A DNA stretch of 64,000 bases from Selaginella tamariscina (taxonomy: Eukaryota > Streptophyta > Lycopodiopsida > Selaginellales > Selaginellaceae). Both the position numbers and the translations under genes were made by a program. Of the stretch, positions 1-11,998 are shown one piece after another. How positions within the stretch are numbered: the first letter of the stretch is position 1; every line of letters starts with the position of its first letter. The notes under the pieces are model-generated. The model searched no databases. It saw only the letters and a program-made list of their open reading frames with translations, and had not been told where the DNA came from. The stretch is taken from positions 549,414 to 613,413 of the forward strand of contig PUQB01000030.1 in NCBI GenBank assembly GCA_003024785.1, read 5' to 3'.

Positions 1-1690
1 CTGGGCATTGGCTAAAGTGTTTGTAGTATTAGGGTAGTTCATCTTTACATACATTTCACATGAATTAAGTTGTAGTTATAGAAAAACTCGCAGATTTTCT
101 CAAATACCAAAATTAAATTTTATAAAAACCTTTTCACTAATGGTGAAAATGACCTCAATTCGTTTAATTTTAGCACTTGCAATTAAGTTCAACTTTGAAG
201 TTTATCAACTAGATGTTCAAATTGCCTTTCTCCATGGTGAACTGCAAGAAGAAGTTTATGTCTTGTAACCAAAGAATTTAAAGTTCTAAGACATGGTGTA
301 ATGTCTCCATCATGTTGTTTATGATTTACGACAATCTCCACATGCAGCTCTTATACTTGGTTTGCAAGTTGGACAAGGTCTTGTATGGGTTGAAGAAGTT
401 TCCCCGCTCTTGATATTGTTGAATGAATAACTTTTTTGTGCCGATGGCCTTTACTAGGAACAATTCTGATTGAAATATTTAATTCAAATATCTTAGTGAA
501 TTTGTGATGATCCTTGCCTTATAAGTGGCCAATTACTTGATGTTCTCCAATAGCATTATTCTTCTTCAGTAATTGAATTTGCAACTCTCAATGGAATTTG
601 AGATGAAGGAATTGGGGTTGATCTTCATGTTTTTAGGGATTGAAGTTCACCAAGATAGTGGGAGAAGGATTCTCACTCTAGATAGTCAAAGTATGTGGAT
701 GAGGTTCTTCAAAAATTTAATATGACAAGCTACAAACTAGATTAAAGACAAAACATGATGTCTCACAATGATGAGGAGGCTAGGCACATGAAGGTATGCC
801 TTATTGTCAAGTTGTTGACAACCTCATCTACTTGGTCATTTGCACAAGGCTTGAATTGGCATATGTAATGGGCACAATTTATGACTAATCCTAGTAGGAA
901 ACATTGAAAGGTTGTGAAAGACATTTTTTACTACTTGCAAAGATCCAAAGAGCATGAGGATTCTAGCTCCAAGGATATTCGGATGTAGATTGGGTTGGGA
1001 ACATGGACCCATGTAGGTCTACTTCTAGTTTTGCTTTTTTCCTTAGCAAGAATTTGATCGCTTAGAGAAGCAAGCTAACCTTGATAGAGGCAAAGTATGT
1101 GGCTACAACATCAGAAGCACAAGAGATAATTTGGTTGTAAATTTTTCTTGAGCCAGTTATAAGGGAGTTAGCAACAGGAATTAAACCTATACTTGCATAT
1201 GCTGGGTCAAATTGTGATACCTTGAATTATTTGCTAGCATGATAGCACTGATGTTATCATAGAAAAGCTTGGTTAGTGTACATCTTACAGATGAGATGGT
1301 AGTAGATATATTCACTAAGGCATTACAAGTTTCTCATTTTCAACTGAAGAGGGTGAGATTGACTTTGAATGATCTTTGTGAAGATTTAGCTGATGGCAAT
1401 GACTACATGGCTGAAAGGGGAGTGTTAAAATTAAGTGACATGAATTAAACAGCCAATGGTGTTTTTGTTGGAAGGAAGTTGAAGATGTACATACTAATTG
1501 ATATATATATAAGCTTATAAAAGATGTTTTAATACAAAGAAGTTTTTAAGTGATATATTACTTTATAAGGTGCACATGTCACAAGGCCCCTAGTTGGCAA
1601 TTTGTATGAGCTGCACAAGTGTGCTTAAGAGCTGCAATATTAAAAGATGGTGCTCATTTGTAACACAAGAGATTTACCCATGTTAATGTA
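1..1690 (+). mobile_element. Ty1/copia retrotransposon remnant A, 3' half (RT, RNase H, start of 3' LTR)
   Basis: This is a fossil copia element cut by the left window edge. Around 150-270 the sequence reads as copia reverse transcriptase (VYQLDVQIAFLHGE). Around 1,075-1,140 it reads as copia RNase H (TLIEAKYVATTSEAQEIIW), and around 1,275-1,370 as the end of pol (DEMVVDIFTKALQVSHFQ). A purine-rich tract ends at 1,422 and is followed by TGTTAAAATT, a typical start of a 3' LTR. The stretch at about 1,460-1,560 is related, in inverted orientation, to 5,850-5,970, so remnants A and B probably belong to one family. The copy is clearly broken in many places and old. Where the LTR ends is not clear; 1,690 is an estimate. 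Confidence 0.75.
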
Positions 1691-4600
1691 GAATTTTACA
1701 TAAAAGCTCGGCACTTCATTGCATTAAAATGAATATGAAACTATATAAAAACAAATTACTCCACATTGCACCCCTATTTGCGACATGGATAGCTAAAGCT
1801 TATTCCAAGTTTCAATACTTTCTAGATCATGTATGCCCTCATTTCTTTAATGAAGATAAGTAAAAGCCTAATCTTTTTATTTTTACTTGATTATGAACAA
1901 GTTTGTCTTCACACTAAAGTGCTTTGTTCTTATATGGAATTTAAGGTTCTTAAATAGAGAGATTGCACCTTGGTTGTCGCAATAAAGTATTGTGAATTTG
2001 TCTTAAGATCATTCAATAAATCATATAATCAAAGAACTTCTTGTACTACACTACATATTTAATGTTGATACTGCTCAATGCTACAATTGATTGTTTCTTA
2101 TTGCACCATAAAATTAAACACTTATTCAAGAAGAATAAATATCACGAGGTTGACCTTCTAGAATTCTTACAACTAACCATCACATACCTTAAAATCTTCA
2201 TCATCTCTTGCACGTATGATGGTATTACCCGTTGCTATGATACACCAACGTGTGATTAAATGTACCCTTTAGATACCCCAAGATCCTCTTCACATCTATC
2301 TAATGTGCCATGTAGAATATTCATGCATACATGCATATATTGTTGCCCTCTTCTCATATGTAAAAGGACTCTACTCAATTGAAAGGACAACTTCCACTGG
2401 TGCACATAGGATCTTCACAAACGCTCAAGCTCATTTTCACATGGAATCATCACTTAAGAGAGTTGGATGGTTCTTGTTACTAAGTCATGGATCATCTATA
2501 TCAAGACAATAAGAGATATCTCCCATAACAAATATCTCAATTTGGGATTGAAACTCCTCAAAGTACTTAACTAGAGCAAGCTGATTTACATCTATGATAT
2601 TAGTGTTCACATACAAAGCTAAAATGACAAAATCAAAGTACTTAACTAGAGCAAGTTGATTTACATATGATATTGGTGTTCACATACAAAGCTAAAATGA
2701 CAAAAACATACAAAGCTAAGATGACAAAATCAAATCCAAACTAAAAGACATAGACACTGCCATTTAATTATGTTTTAGAGAAACCCAAAGAGGTTAAAAA
2801 TATGTCTACATAATTGAACCCTTTGGTTGGGTCACATAAACTTCTTCTCTAGTTTGCCATGGAGAAAGCTGTGTAAGACATCCATATGATCAATCTCCCA
2901 GTCAAATTTTATAGTTAAAGCCATGAGTAACATGATAAATGGCATACATACCATAGGGGCAAACGTCTTAGTGAAATCCAGCCATCCACCTGGTTGAAAC
3001 CTCTTGCCACATACTGAGCTTTAAACTTTACACCACTTCCATCTAAGGATTTGACAGAAAAAAGTCGATTTAGTTGTGACCACATTGAATTTATGAGGAC
3101 GCCGTACAAGATGTCAAGTCTTCTTCTTGAGCAAAGAAAGGTACTCAAAGTCCATTGTCACTTGCCAAAGTTTAGCATTAGGCCCACTCAATGCCTTGGC
3201 CACAGTCTTAAGAATGGGGGTCATATTGTCACACTTATCCTTGGTAGTGGCAAGGTAAAAGCGAGGCCTTCTTAAACCTATGCCAAGTGGCTCCAAATGA
3301 CACTCAAACTTCTTAGATTTCTTTTGTTTCTTGTTCGGTTTCACAACCAGTCCCAAATGTGTTGTCCTCTCACTAACATGATGTTTTGCTTGGTCTGGGA
3401 TGACGTCCTTAGACCCAAGAGCAACCTCGACTACCATTGGAGGTCCCCCTACCATTGTAAGAAAAGTTGAGCTACCACACAACTCATAGTAGGTCAAGGG
3501 AATTATTGTCGATGACAACTCCAAGTAATGTAGTGTGTGGCAATGCATGAACGGTCTTGGAACTTCTGAGTTGGCTTGAGCTACCATCCCCAGATGACAC
3601 CATAAGCTCAGAATCTTCACTTCACCATTCGTCCACTAGCTTGAAGTTGGTCACTCCTTCTAGTCACATATGCCTAGTCTCGGCATTTGCTGCATAGATG
3701 GCTCCCTTCATCCTCGTTAAACATCACATCCCTACTTACAACAACTGAATGGTTGTCCAAGCGCAAAAGCTTGTATGCTTTGGATGTTGGAGCATAGCCT
3801 AGAAGCACGCACTTGGTGGCTTGCTTATCCGACTTCTTGCACAACTTCTTTATACCAAAGATTCTTATGTGTGCCATGCTGGGACGATGACCTATCCAAG
3901 CCTCAAAGGGTGTCATGCCTTCAACTATTATTGTGGGAATTCAATTTTGGAGATATGCTACAATCATCATTGCCTTACCCTAATACATCTTGAGCATCCC
4001 CGCGTAGAAGAGCATGTTGCGAAATGCCTATGCTAGTGTTTGTTTATCCGCTTAATAACCTAGGTAGTGAGGAGCAAAGTAATGGTGCACAATGCCTTGT
4101 GCTGCATAGTAGCCGACGAATGCTCCACTCACATACTTGTCACCATTGTCTGTGCAACTACAATGAAGCTTATGTCCTGTTTGCAACTTGGGATGTTGCT
4201 TAAGCTCCAAAAAATGAGAGAAGACCTTCGATTTTGCTGCCATGAGAGATATGGTGACAAAATGAGAGTAATCATTCATGAATGTCACGAAATATGCATT
4301 CTTGCCTAGTGTGAGTGTATCCATTGCTCCACACACATACATGATGGTTCTTAAGGGGTGCAATTGTTGGATCACTTGTAGCCTTTGGTTAGAGCTTCTT
4401 GGCTAACTTGCTTAGCATGAACACCTTGCAAAACTCTAGCGTTTGTCCTTGTTGATGGTGATACCATCAACCATTGATTATCGTACAAGAGTGAGGATCG
4501 CACGGGCATGAACATGTCTTAAACAATTATGCAATAATTGTAAATAATGGGACAACCTCGAATTGTTGCCACCATGGCCTAATGAGTGATTGACATACAA

Positions 4601-5990
4601 ATCTTAGCATCCAACTAGTAGAGGCCTCCATAACGAGTGTTAAGTGCTACAATCTAATTAATCAAGTTGTGTACTTATAGCCATTCTTCTCAAAGTTGAT
4701 CCGGAAGTTGGCATCACATATCCAACCCACAAAGAGAAGCCATCAATGTCCTAACAGTGTCGTGCAACTATACACAAAACATTGTTGACACTCACCATAT
4801 GGAGAAATGAGCCCTTCATCAAGTTGACCACATCCATTATTGTGAATGGCCGGTACTTAATAATTTTTCACAAATAGGTGTGACATGCACTAGCAATAGC
4901 ATAGGCTTTCCTTATCAAGCCATGAACAAGCATACCTCTTCATCATGTAGACCCTATTGTCGTTGTTGCATAGGCCAATTGCAATTGTTTTGTGGCTATT
5001 GCTATTACTGGCAAGGCTGCTATTAATTCCATGTGCGCCAAGGACAATCACAAGCAAAATGCCCCATCTACTAACATTCATAGCATGACCCCACTTGTCA
5101 TTGGCCTTGTTGTCCTGTTTATTGTGGTTGTTGTTGTCCACTTTGTTGTTGCCATTGCCATTATAATGTTTGTTGTTGGCTTTTCCTCCCACATCCATCG
5201 TGTTCTTAGCAACAAGTTGGAGGTTGTGAGCCTCCTTGTTCACATCAAAGACCATTTCTTCAAAGCTCTACTTTAACAAATTAAGAAGGGTGGTTCTCAC
5301 TCTTCTATATGCCTTAAGCAAGCCACTGAGGAAGACAACCTTTTGATCACCTTCATTGGAACTCCTTGCATTTGAACCAATTGCATCACAAGACTCTTTA
5401 GACAACTAACAAACTCAAGTATTGCCTCATTTGTTTGCTCCCCTAAAGAATTAAACAAGGCCATCCCAATTGTCCTTGGTAAAGCCATGAAGTCCACGAA
5501 CTCTTGTCCTAGCACTAAACCAATAATAGTCAATGCCTTACGTAAGTGTCCTAGGCTACCTACTATGCTAGGTCGGTGTGGGGCATGCCTCATTGCTATC
5601 TACCATGCTCCAATTCCCCTTGTGCATAAGCATCAACTAAACCTTTATACTCTGTGTATGAAAATTCTCTGCCTGTATAAAAGGAAACTCAAGATGTGTA
5701 TTCCATTTCTTTCATCACGCAGAGAATATCATATTGTGTGTGTGTGCATTAGATTTTATATGTATGCCTGTATACAGTACAGTTGCTCCAGAAACTTGTT
5801 TTGTCTAAAGACACAAATGTTAAAAAAAAGCCATTAGTGATTGATTGAGAGACAATAGAATATATTACTCCTCATTAATTCCTAAGTACTTCAAAACTTC
5901 TTTGTATTAAAACATTTGTTATATATGTTAACTAGTCGGTCTTCAACTCTTTTACAATAGGAACACCACTAGGTTGCTTCTGATCTCCAT
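1690..5990 (-). mobile_element. Ty1/copia retrotransposon remnant B (gag, integrase, RT)
   Basis: This is a fossil copia element read on the minus strand, with its parts in family order from right to left: LTR-like sequence near 5,850-5,990, gag-like coding at about 5,600-4,890, integrase core at about 4,375-4,050, integrase C-terminal part at about 3,916-3,674 (TPFEAWIGHRPSMAHIRIFG), the start of reverse transcriptase at about 3,150-2,915 (KFKAQYVARGFNQVDG), and a late pol motif near 2,250 (DVKRILGYLKG). The left end at about 1,690-1,770 resembles the LTR sequence next to element D at 43,590. The copy is heavily broken. Both outer limits are approximate. Confidence 0.7.
2559..2734. repeat. 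Short direct tandem duplication inside copia remnant B
   Basis: A 75-base unit at 2,559-2,633 is repeated almost exactly at 2,634-2,705. It is followed by a third, partial copy of only its last ~29 bases at 2,706-2,734. The copies differ at a few bases. This looks like local slippage or unequal exchange after the retroelement had inserted. Confidence 0.8.
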
Positions 5991-7028
5991 AAAAAAATTA
6001 AAAAAAAAGCAATAAGCAGTCTTGCATAAGCTATTCAGACTATAGAGAGAAGACCCTTTCTCAAACTAAGCACAAATAATAAGTAAAGGTACCTGAAAAT
6101 TTCCAAATGCCATTAATGAGAACTTCTGAATGCGATCTCAATATTGGTCTTGGTTAAAGATGAACCAACAACCTCATCTTTCACCATAATCGAAGTGCAA
6201 TAGCCAACTCAACATGAGAAACATGAGATACTTCCTTGTAAAGACATTCATCACAAAGTGGCATGGCTTGACTTGGTTCATAAACTCAGAAACCAACCTA
6301 AAAACATAACCTCGCTTCAGATTTCTATGGGAGTTCATTGAGAGCTATGCACTTGGAGAATGTTGCGCTGCTTCACAAGGCAAACGTATTCATGCTTCTG
6401 CCCCTTGTACATGGAGCGGACGCCCATTAAAGAATCAACCACCTGTGTTGGCCGTCATCATCAATTACACAGGATTTTACAACGACATGTATAGCCGCTG
6501 TGCCTCGGACACCTTGTCAACATCTGCTAATTAGTTGAAGTACTCTTGCAAGTTGCAACTTGAGGATGAAAACTTAAGTTGTCTCCGTCCATGAATTTTA
6601 ACCCCTCCATCCTGCAATAATTGCAGATTTGACTTATTCCCATGACGATCTTAGAAGTGCTTGTCAAGCTCGTCTCGCACACTGACTGCTCACTACTGCA
6701 AGATTGTGTCTTTGTGTCCAGAGCAAAAGACCATTCTGTTGTTCTTCATCGCCAGTTCTTGCAATTGCAGATCTCAACAACAACTTGAAGAAACTCTTTT
6801 AGCTCGTAGGCCCGGGCTGGGCGGGAATCCGCCCCGTAAGAATACAATCCGACTCCCCATGAGTGTGCTGCCGACTGCTGCTGCCTGCCGCACACATCCA
6901 CATTTCTGTATAAGACATAACAGTCTCTCTCGGGCGAAGAACGAAGACACCGATGCGAATATGCTAGCAACCACGTTCGTACACTTGTCAGTCTAGGATT
7001 GGCTCTAGGGATCTCAGTGAGGATTGTG
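5991..7028. other. Spacer between copia remnant B and the LEA_2 gene; possible PPR scrap
   Basis: No intact gene is visible. At about 6,330-6,530 the plus strand can be read as a degraded PPR-like piece (ESYALGECCAASQGKRIHAS, then DMYSRCAS about 40 codons later), which recalls the GKRIHA and DMYSKCG signatures of plant PPR proteins. The reading is short and weak. The last few hundred bases are the probable promoter and 5' leader of the LEA_2 gene; I see no sharp core promoter element. Confidence 0.3.
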
Positions 7029-7707
7029 ATGAATAGAGAGACGAGGAGAAGGGAGCGTACTGTAGCATCGATTGTGGGCGTGGCAGGTTCATTGGCAGGA
7101 GGCTTAATTCTACTCTGGAGGATTCGCCCAAAGAAGCCAGTCTTCGAGGTAACTGGCATCGAATTCAATGGTTTCAAAGTACGCTTCTGTACCGATTCTC
7201 CCATGCTGCTCGCTCTTATCGACGTAGAGCTCGTTCTCAAGATCAATGTTACCAATCCCAACGTTGCTCCCATTGAGTATACGAGCACCATTATGGATAT
7301 TTTCTATCATGATTCGCTTCTTGGCCAAGCCCAGGTGAGTCTACATCGTATATGTACATGTTGTGTGTGTGTTCTGTGTACAATATCCATTCGAGTTCCC
7401 ATTTTCATAACTTGTGTTAACTATAAACTTCACACGCACGCACGCGCACACATATGTTATATAATGTATTGCCTTGTTTGGAAGGTTAATGAAGGTAGTC
7501 AAGCAGCAGAATCAACAGAAACACTTCGGGTGTTAGCAAAACTCGATGGTTTACAGGTGACTACGCATGTTAAGGATCTTATTAAAGATGTTATGAAGCG
7601 TGAAATGTGTCTACGCTCTACTGTTACCATCACAGGTGCTGCTAAGTTATGGAAATGGAAAAACCCCTTTGAGGTATTATTCTGTATTTTTAGTTAATGT
7701 ATACCTT

Positions 7708-7741
<34 letters not shown>

Positions 7742-8061
7742 ACACACACACACACGTTTTTGTATGTACAAGCAATATAGACGTGGATCTTATACGCTCT
7801 TAACTGATTTGCTAGTAAATAAACACACACGCAAGCTCTTTTATAATAAATATGTTGGGAGTAGAAACCATAACTCTCTCTCTCTCCAACCAATGTGTAG
7901 ATGCGTGTATGAACTAACGTATATTATATAATTTGCAGGTCCATGTAGATAGTGACATTAAGGTGGATCCTATATTTCTTGATGTAATTGAGCAAGAAAA
8001 CAGGGTACATATGGAGTTGGAACCTTTACCAGGTATAGTCAATACCAAGCTCTTGAACTAG
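7029..8061 (+). CDS. LEA_2 (late embryogenesis abundant, NDR1/HIN1-like) membrane protein
   Basis: Three exons are proposed: 7,029-7,334, 7,485-7,673 and 7,939-8,061, all joined in phase 0 with GT-AG borders, giving 205 residues. The ATG at 7,029 is the first in frame; the open frame upstream has no ATG. The protein has a short basic N-terminus, one membrane segment (about residues 9-28) ending in WRIRPKKPVFEV, and then the LEA_2 beta-sandwich with a typical NVTNPN motif. LEA_2 proteins with a single N-terminal anchor are usually plasma-membrane proteins induced by stress or pathogens; that role is family knowledge. The 150-base first intron has no stop and a length divisible by three, so intron retention would give a longer protein. 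The stop follows directly after a possible GT donor, so a further exon cannot be excluded. Confidence 0.75.
7698..7757. repeat. Compound (CT)n(CA)n microsatellite in LEA_2 intron 2
   Basis: A pure CT run is followed directly by a CA run soon after the intron 2 donor site at 7,674. The same compound order recurs at many places in the window. Confidence 0.9.
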
Positions 8062-8221
8062 AGAGAAATATTATACTTACAGAAAGTATATGGATTTTGA
8101 GTAATTAACGGGTGGTTTATAAAAGTGTATGTATTTAGGCCTACGTTATTGGTATGTGAATCTCTGTGTGTGTGTCTCTCTCTCTCTCCATCTTTTTGTT
8201 GGCACCATATAATATATATAG

Positions 8222-8283
8222 TTTTATATGTACAAACACATTTCTATTCATAAATGTGTACAAGCAGGTCCGATGTCTATAAA

Positions 8284-8315
<32 letters not shown>

Positions 8316-8410
8316 ACACACACACGCACACACACCTATGAATCTTTTGGTTGTGGCAAACACATTCATATTCATAAATATGTGTACAAGTAGGTCCGAT
8401 GTCTATAAAC

Positions 8411-8450
<40 letters not shown>

Positions 8451-8523
8451 GCCTATGAATCTTTTGGTCGTGGCAAACACATTCATATTTATAAATATGT
8501 GTACAAGTAGGTCCGATGTCTAT

Positions 8524-8562
<39 letters not shown>

Positions 8563-8610
8563 CACACACATGCACACGCATACGCATAGGAATGTTTTGG
8601 TTGGTGCAAT
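8222..8610. repeat. Minisatellite: three tandem units of ~120 bases, each carrying (CT)n(CA)n
   Basis: Each unit holds ATTCATAAATATGTGTACA, then AGGTCCGATGTCTATAAA, a CT run, a CA run and CCTATGAATCTTTTGGT. The GGTCCGATGTC block recurs at about 8,267, 8,393 and 8,510, so the spacing is about 126 and 117 bases. The units differ mainly in microsatellite length. The array lies just 3' of the LEA_2 gene and could be partly transcribed in its 3' end. Confidence 0.9.
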
Positions 8611-9308
8611 CTGATGTGTATTTTGGTACGTAACCAACACACATACACTTATGAGTCAGAATGAATCTTTTGGTTGGTCATGCATACAGATGTGTACATG
8701 TGTGTGTCCAAACCATATATACGTTCTTGCTGAGCTCTCTCTCTCTCTCACACACACACACCTATATATGTATGTACGTGTGACACACACTTACACACAG
8801 ACATATGAGCGCACTACACATGTAGTGCGATTTCCTGCCGAGTATCTACGTGACAACAAGGAATGTGCTTCTGTCTTCGATCATGGCATATCATACATGC
8901 TGACTTTTGTATCTTTTAACGGTTACCTATCATCATCACATATGTTTATATAATATTAGTATATTAAATCATAATATGTTAGTTATTTATTAAACATAAA
9001 AATGTAATTAAGCTAATCATTTTGTTTTAATTAAATGGATAAGAAAGAAGGGAAGATTTCTCTTTTTCAGAGAAGATATTCTTCACTCCTGCACACATAC
9101 ATGCAGAATGCCAAGAGACACTTTGTCCCTGCTTTTGAAAACGATTTCTTACACAACACACTACATGCATGATTAAACCCCCTCTAAATTATATATATAA
9201 ACTTAATTGTTAATTATAAACTTATCAACACCAACATGCTTAATGAGTGAAAAAAAAACAAAAGAAAACCACATACATATCATCCAGCTAAGACATTCAA
9301 AGTCATTA

Positions 9309-9341
<33 letters not shown>

Positions 9342-10048
9342 ACATGGTTCTGAAGCTTCCACAGCATGAGTTCCTTTGTCTTCACTCTTCAATCCCCCAT
9401 ATTCTAGTTATTCAATTGTACCACTTTAAAGATTCTCTATCTCAGTCCACCTTGACTTGTACACCCTACATATGTGTGTGTATATACACACACATATGTC
9501 TGTGTGTATGTAATAGAAGTCAAATATCCAAACACATATATACAATAATCAAGATTTTTCTCATTAAAACCAATCCATCTTGACTAATGCTGTCCTGTTA
9601 ATACAAACTTGTGTATAGTTTATACAGATATGTACAAACTCAGATGTTATGTCTGATACACAATAATTTAAGGGCACTATTTTAATATTTAACCTTTACC
9701 CTTGTTATTAAGGGTAACTTTCAGTGTATGTTAGGAGATTAGCCAACCAAACAAAGGTGGAAATTACAACAACACCAACATACCAAATCTGATAAAAAGC
9801 TTTGTCAACATCATAAGGGGGCAAAAATATGTATAGGCATATTCTGATAAATGAGAAAAGAAATGTTATATGGTACACCATATGATGATCAACATTCAAT
9901 CAGGAGAAACAACATCAAATTAGCATGGATTTTAGCTCTTGTACTTTCTGGTCACAAAAAAAGTATATATTTATATATATTCATGTTAGCAATTTATCAG
10001 AAAATAAAAAAGATAAAGAAAATAAAACCACCCAAAAACCAAAACCAA
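8611..10048. other. AT-rich spacer with microsatellites
   Basis: A further (CT)n(CA)n run lies at about 8,736-8,762. A hairpin with 9-base arms is at about 8,810-8,830. A (GT)n run of about 15 units is at 9,310-9,340, and a short TGTGTG/CACACA inverted pair is near 9,472-9,505. I see no convincing coding sequence. Confidence 0.7.
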
Positions 10049-10084
10049 GAATTTGAATTTGAATTCGAATTCAAATTCAAATTC
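10049..10084. repeat. Perfect 36-base palindrome built from GAATTT/GAATTC units
   Basis: The arms 10,049-10,066 and 10,067-10,084 are exact reverse complements with no spacer. The arms are three six-base units (GAATTT, GAATTT, GAATTC). It lies 14 bases past the stop codon of the minus-strand serine-rich gene, so it would fall in that gene's 3' UTR as an 18-base-pair hairpin. Confidence 0.95.
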
Positions 10085-10098
10085 AAATCTGAGCTTGA

Positions 10099-11307
10099 TC
10101 ACATTACAGCCACTCCCTCAGATTTACCTGACCGATTCGAGGAGGAGGAGGAGGAAGATGTGAAGAGCTTCCGGAGTCCGTGAACTCGGACATTCTTGAG
10201 GGAGGGACCAATGCAGGCAGGAACATGAAGAACAGGGGTGACCCTAACGCTGGAGGTGTACGAGGAGGAGCATGAAGTCGGACGATCACACTCGGGTCTT
10301 CTCCAGGTGGTGTTCTTGCCTATTAAAACATGATCTTGTAGCTGCATTCGAGTACCGGATGTAGACTTCCGATTGCTCCCTGACCTCTGGAGTGTGCCTG
10401 AAGACGATGATCCGGTGGAGCTCTGCCGCTGTATACGAGGATTTGATCCGGCTGTGCTTGCTCGCATTGCGGATTTCGACCTGCCCCCTGCTCTGTTCCT
10501 GGACTTGTGCTCGGATTTCTTGAGTCTGTGATCGATTTCTAGATCCGATGAAGCAGAGGATGCTGCCCAGGAGGATGAAGACGAGACTGATGAGGAATGT
10601 GTCATCTCGGGATGATCGCTCGAGGAATTCGTTGAGTCCCGAAGCGGCTCTTGATCTGGAGACTCGCAAGCCGAGGATGATCCGCCTCGGTTGAAGATCA
10701 TTTTCAGGAACTTCCCAGAGACGGAGGAGGATGAATTCGAGGAAGAGGATTTCTTGAGTCCGAACAGGTCCCTCCACCTGCTGCTGCCACCGGAGGACGA
10801 TTTTGCAGAGGATTTCGGTGGAGATCTGGGTCGAGAAGAGTATCCTGGAGGAGGATATGATGAAGACTTGAGCTTGGATGCGACCACAGAGGGCTTGGCC
10901 GGGGATCTGAGTGATCTCTCCCGGCGCATGGTGACGGGAGGTGATCTGCTGACTATCCCCGCTATGGATTTCTTGGATTGATCCTCCAAGTCTTGCACCA
11001 TTCGGATCCTGGGAGAGAAATGTAGAGGCAAGAGCTTGCCTTTGTAGAAGAGCTCGTCAGCCGAGAGCATTGGGGGAGTCTTGCATTGCTGGGACGGACT
11101 CTTGGCCGCGAATGATGCAGCGGTGGCACCGAATTCGAACTCTCCGGACGAAGAGTGATTGTGAGCCGCATTCCTCCTCTTGCAGTCTTCCGGTTCCTGA
11201 GCGAAATCCTTTGAGAAAGAGATTCTAGGACTCGTGAATCCGAGTGGTTTGCTGGTGATCTCCAGGAGATCTTCCGACTCCAAAAAGGAAGTCAGGCTTG
11301 CCGCCAT
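10099..11307 (-). CDS. Serine-rich plant protein with FEFG and SADELFYKGKLLPL motifs (MAKR-like)
   Basis: A single uninterrupted exon encodes 402 residues from the ATG at 11,307 to TGA at 10,099. After an acidic N-terminus comes FEFG (residues 57-60) and SADELFYKGKLLPL (residues 82-95), a pairing seen in plant proteins of the membrane-associated kinase regulator type and relatives. The rest is rich in serine, arginine and proline, with long serine runs and low predicted order. It ends in a conserved-looking tail (KNVRVHGLRKLF). A role as a membrane-peripheral regulator of receptor kinases is inference from the motifs; no enzymatic domain is visible. The next gene upstream on the same strand is a receptor kinase, but the adjacency alone does not show a link. 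Base composition is more GC-rich than the flanks, as expected for coding DNA. Confidence 0.75.
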   Translation of the reverse strand: MAASLTSFLESEDLLEITSKPLGFTSPRISFSKDFAQEPEDCKRRNAAHNHSSSGEFEFGATAASFAAKSPSQQCKTPPMLSADELFYKGKLLPLHFSPRIRMVQDLEDQSKKSIAGIVSRSPPVTMRRERSLRSPAKPSVVASKLKSSSYPPPGYSSRPRSPPKSSAKSSSGGSSRWRDLFGLKKSSSSNSSSSVSGKFLKMIFNRGGSSSACESPDQEPLRDSTNSSSDHPEMTHSSSVSSSSSWAASSASSDLEIDHRLKKSEHKSRNRAGGRSKSAMRASTAGSNPRIQRQSSTGSSSSGTLQRSGSNRKSTSGTRMQLQDHVLIGKNTTWRRPECDRPTSCSSSYTSSVRVTPVLHVPACIGPSLKNVRVHGLRKLFTSSSSSSSNRSGKSEGVAVM

Positions 11308-11998
11308 AGCTCGCTGGATTGTCCTGCCTGTGACATATGATCAAGGGAGCGATCTGCATACCCGCAACGGGAGGATGCGCCTACTGTAGAGGAATGTGAC
11401 ATGAACCTTCAACCACCGATTCAACATTCGCAAAGTGCTTCCGAAGACTTTTAGAACACATAGATCTGTGGAAAGATGAGACGGAATACTTCAACGCCGG
11501 TGGGTGGGACATACAAAGGCGTGCATTCTATCTTCTTCCATGAAGAAGAAGCTGGGTAGCTCCGTCAGCCATAGCCAGGAGGGTATAGGCCAACCCTCTT
11601 CAGACACGTGTAAGCATCGCCTTTGTTGACCTATCGGACGGAAGCGATCGCCAGTACATGGATCCGGAGATTAGTTATAATTAACGGCGTGTTCAATGGT
11701 TTAAGACGCGTTATCATTTGTACGGCACCTCGGGCTCCGTAACAAAAGTACGGCCATGTGGCATACTACAACAATATTTGTCTTTCCCGCCCCCTCCCAA
11801 CCCTAAATTGGCAAGTGCCGTTTCACGTGTCAAGATCCTAAACCAGCCTTGATGGTTAGAAATTGACTAAAATGTGGTCAAACCCTAAACCAGACTTAAG
11901 GGTAAAATGATGGTAACAAATTGACTGCCCTTAAATAAAAGAATTAAGGGTAAATACAATGTGGTCAAAATCCTAACCTAATGTCAACGGACAAAGAA
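11308..11998. promoter_or_regulatory. Promoter and leader region of the MAKR-like gene, with telo-box-like motifs
   Basis: This 690-base gap separates two minus-strand genes. It contains several copies of ACCCTAAA (near 11,810, 11,880 and 11,885), the telo-box type motif common in plant promoters. They lie nearer the 3' end of the kinase gene than the start of the MAKR-like gene, so their target is uncertain. Confidence 0.4.

Noticed and set aside
8222-8610. CRISPR-like array
   Set aside because: Three units in a plant genome, with the spacer being microsatellite; this is a minisatellite.
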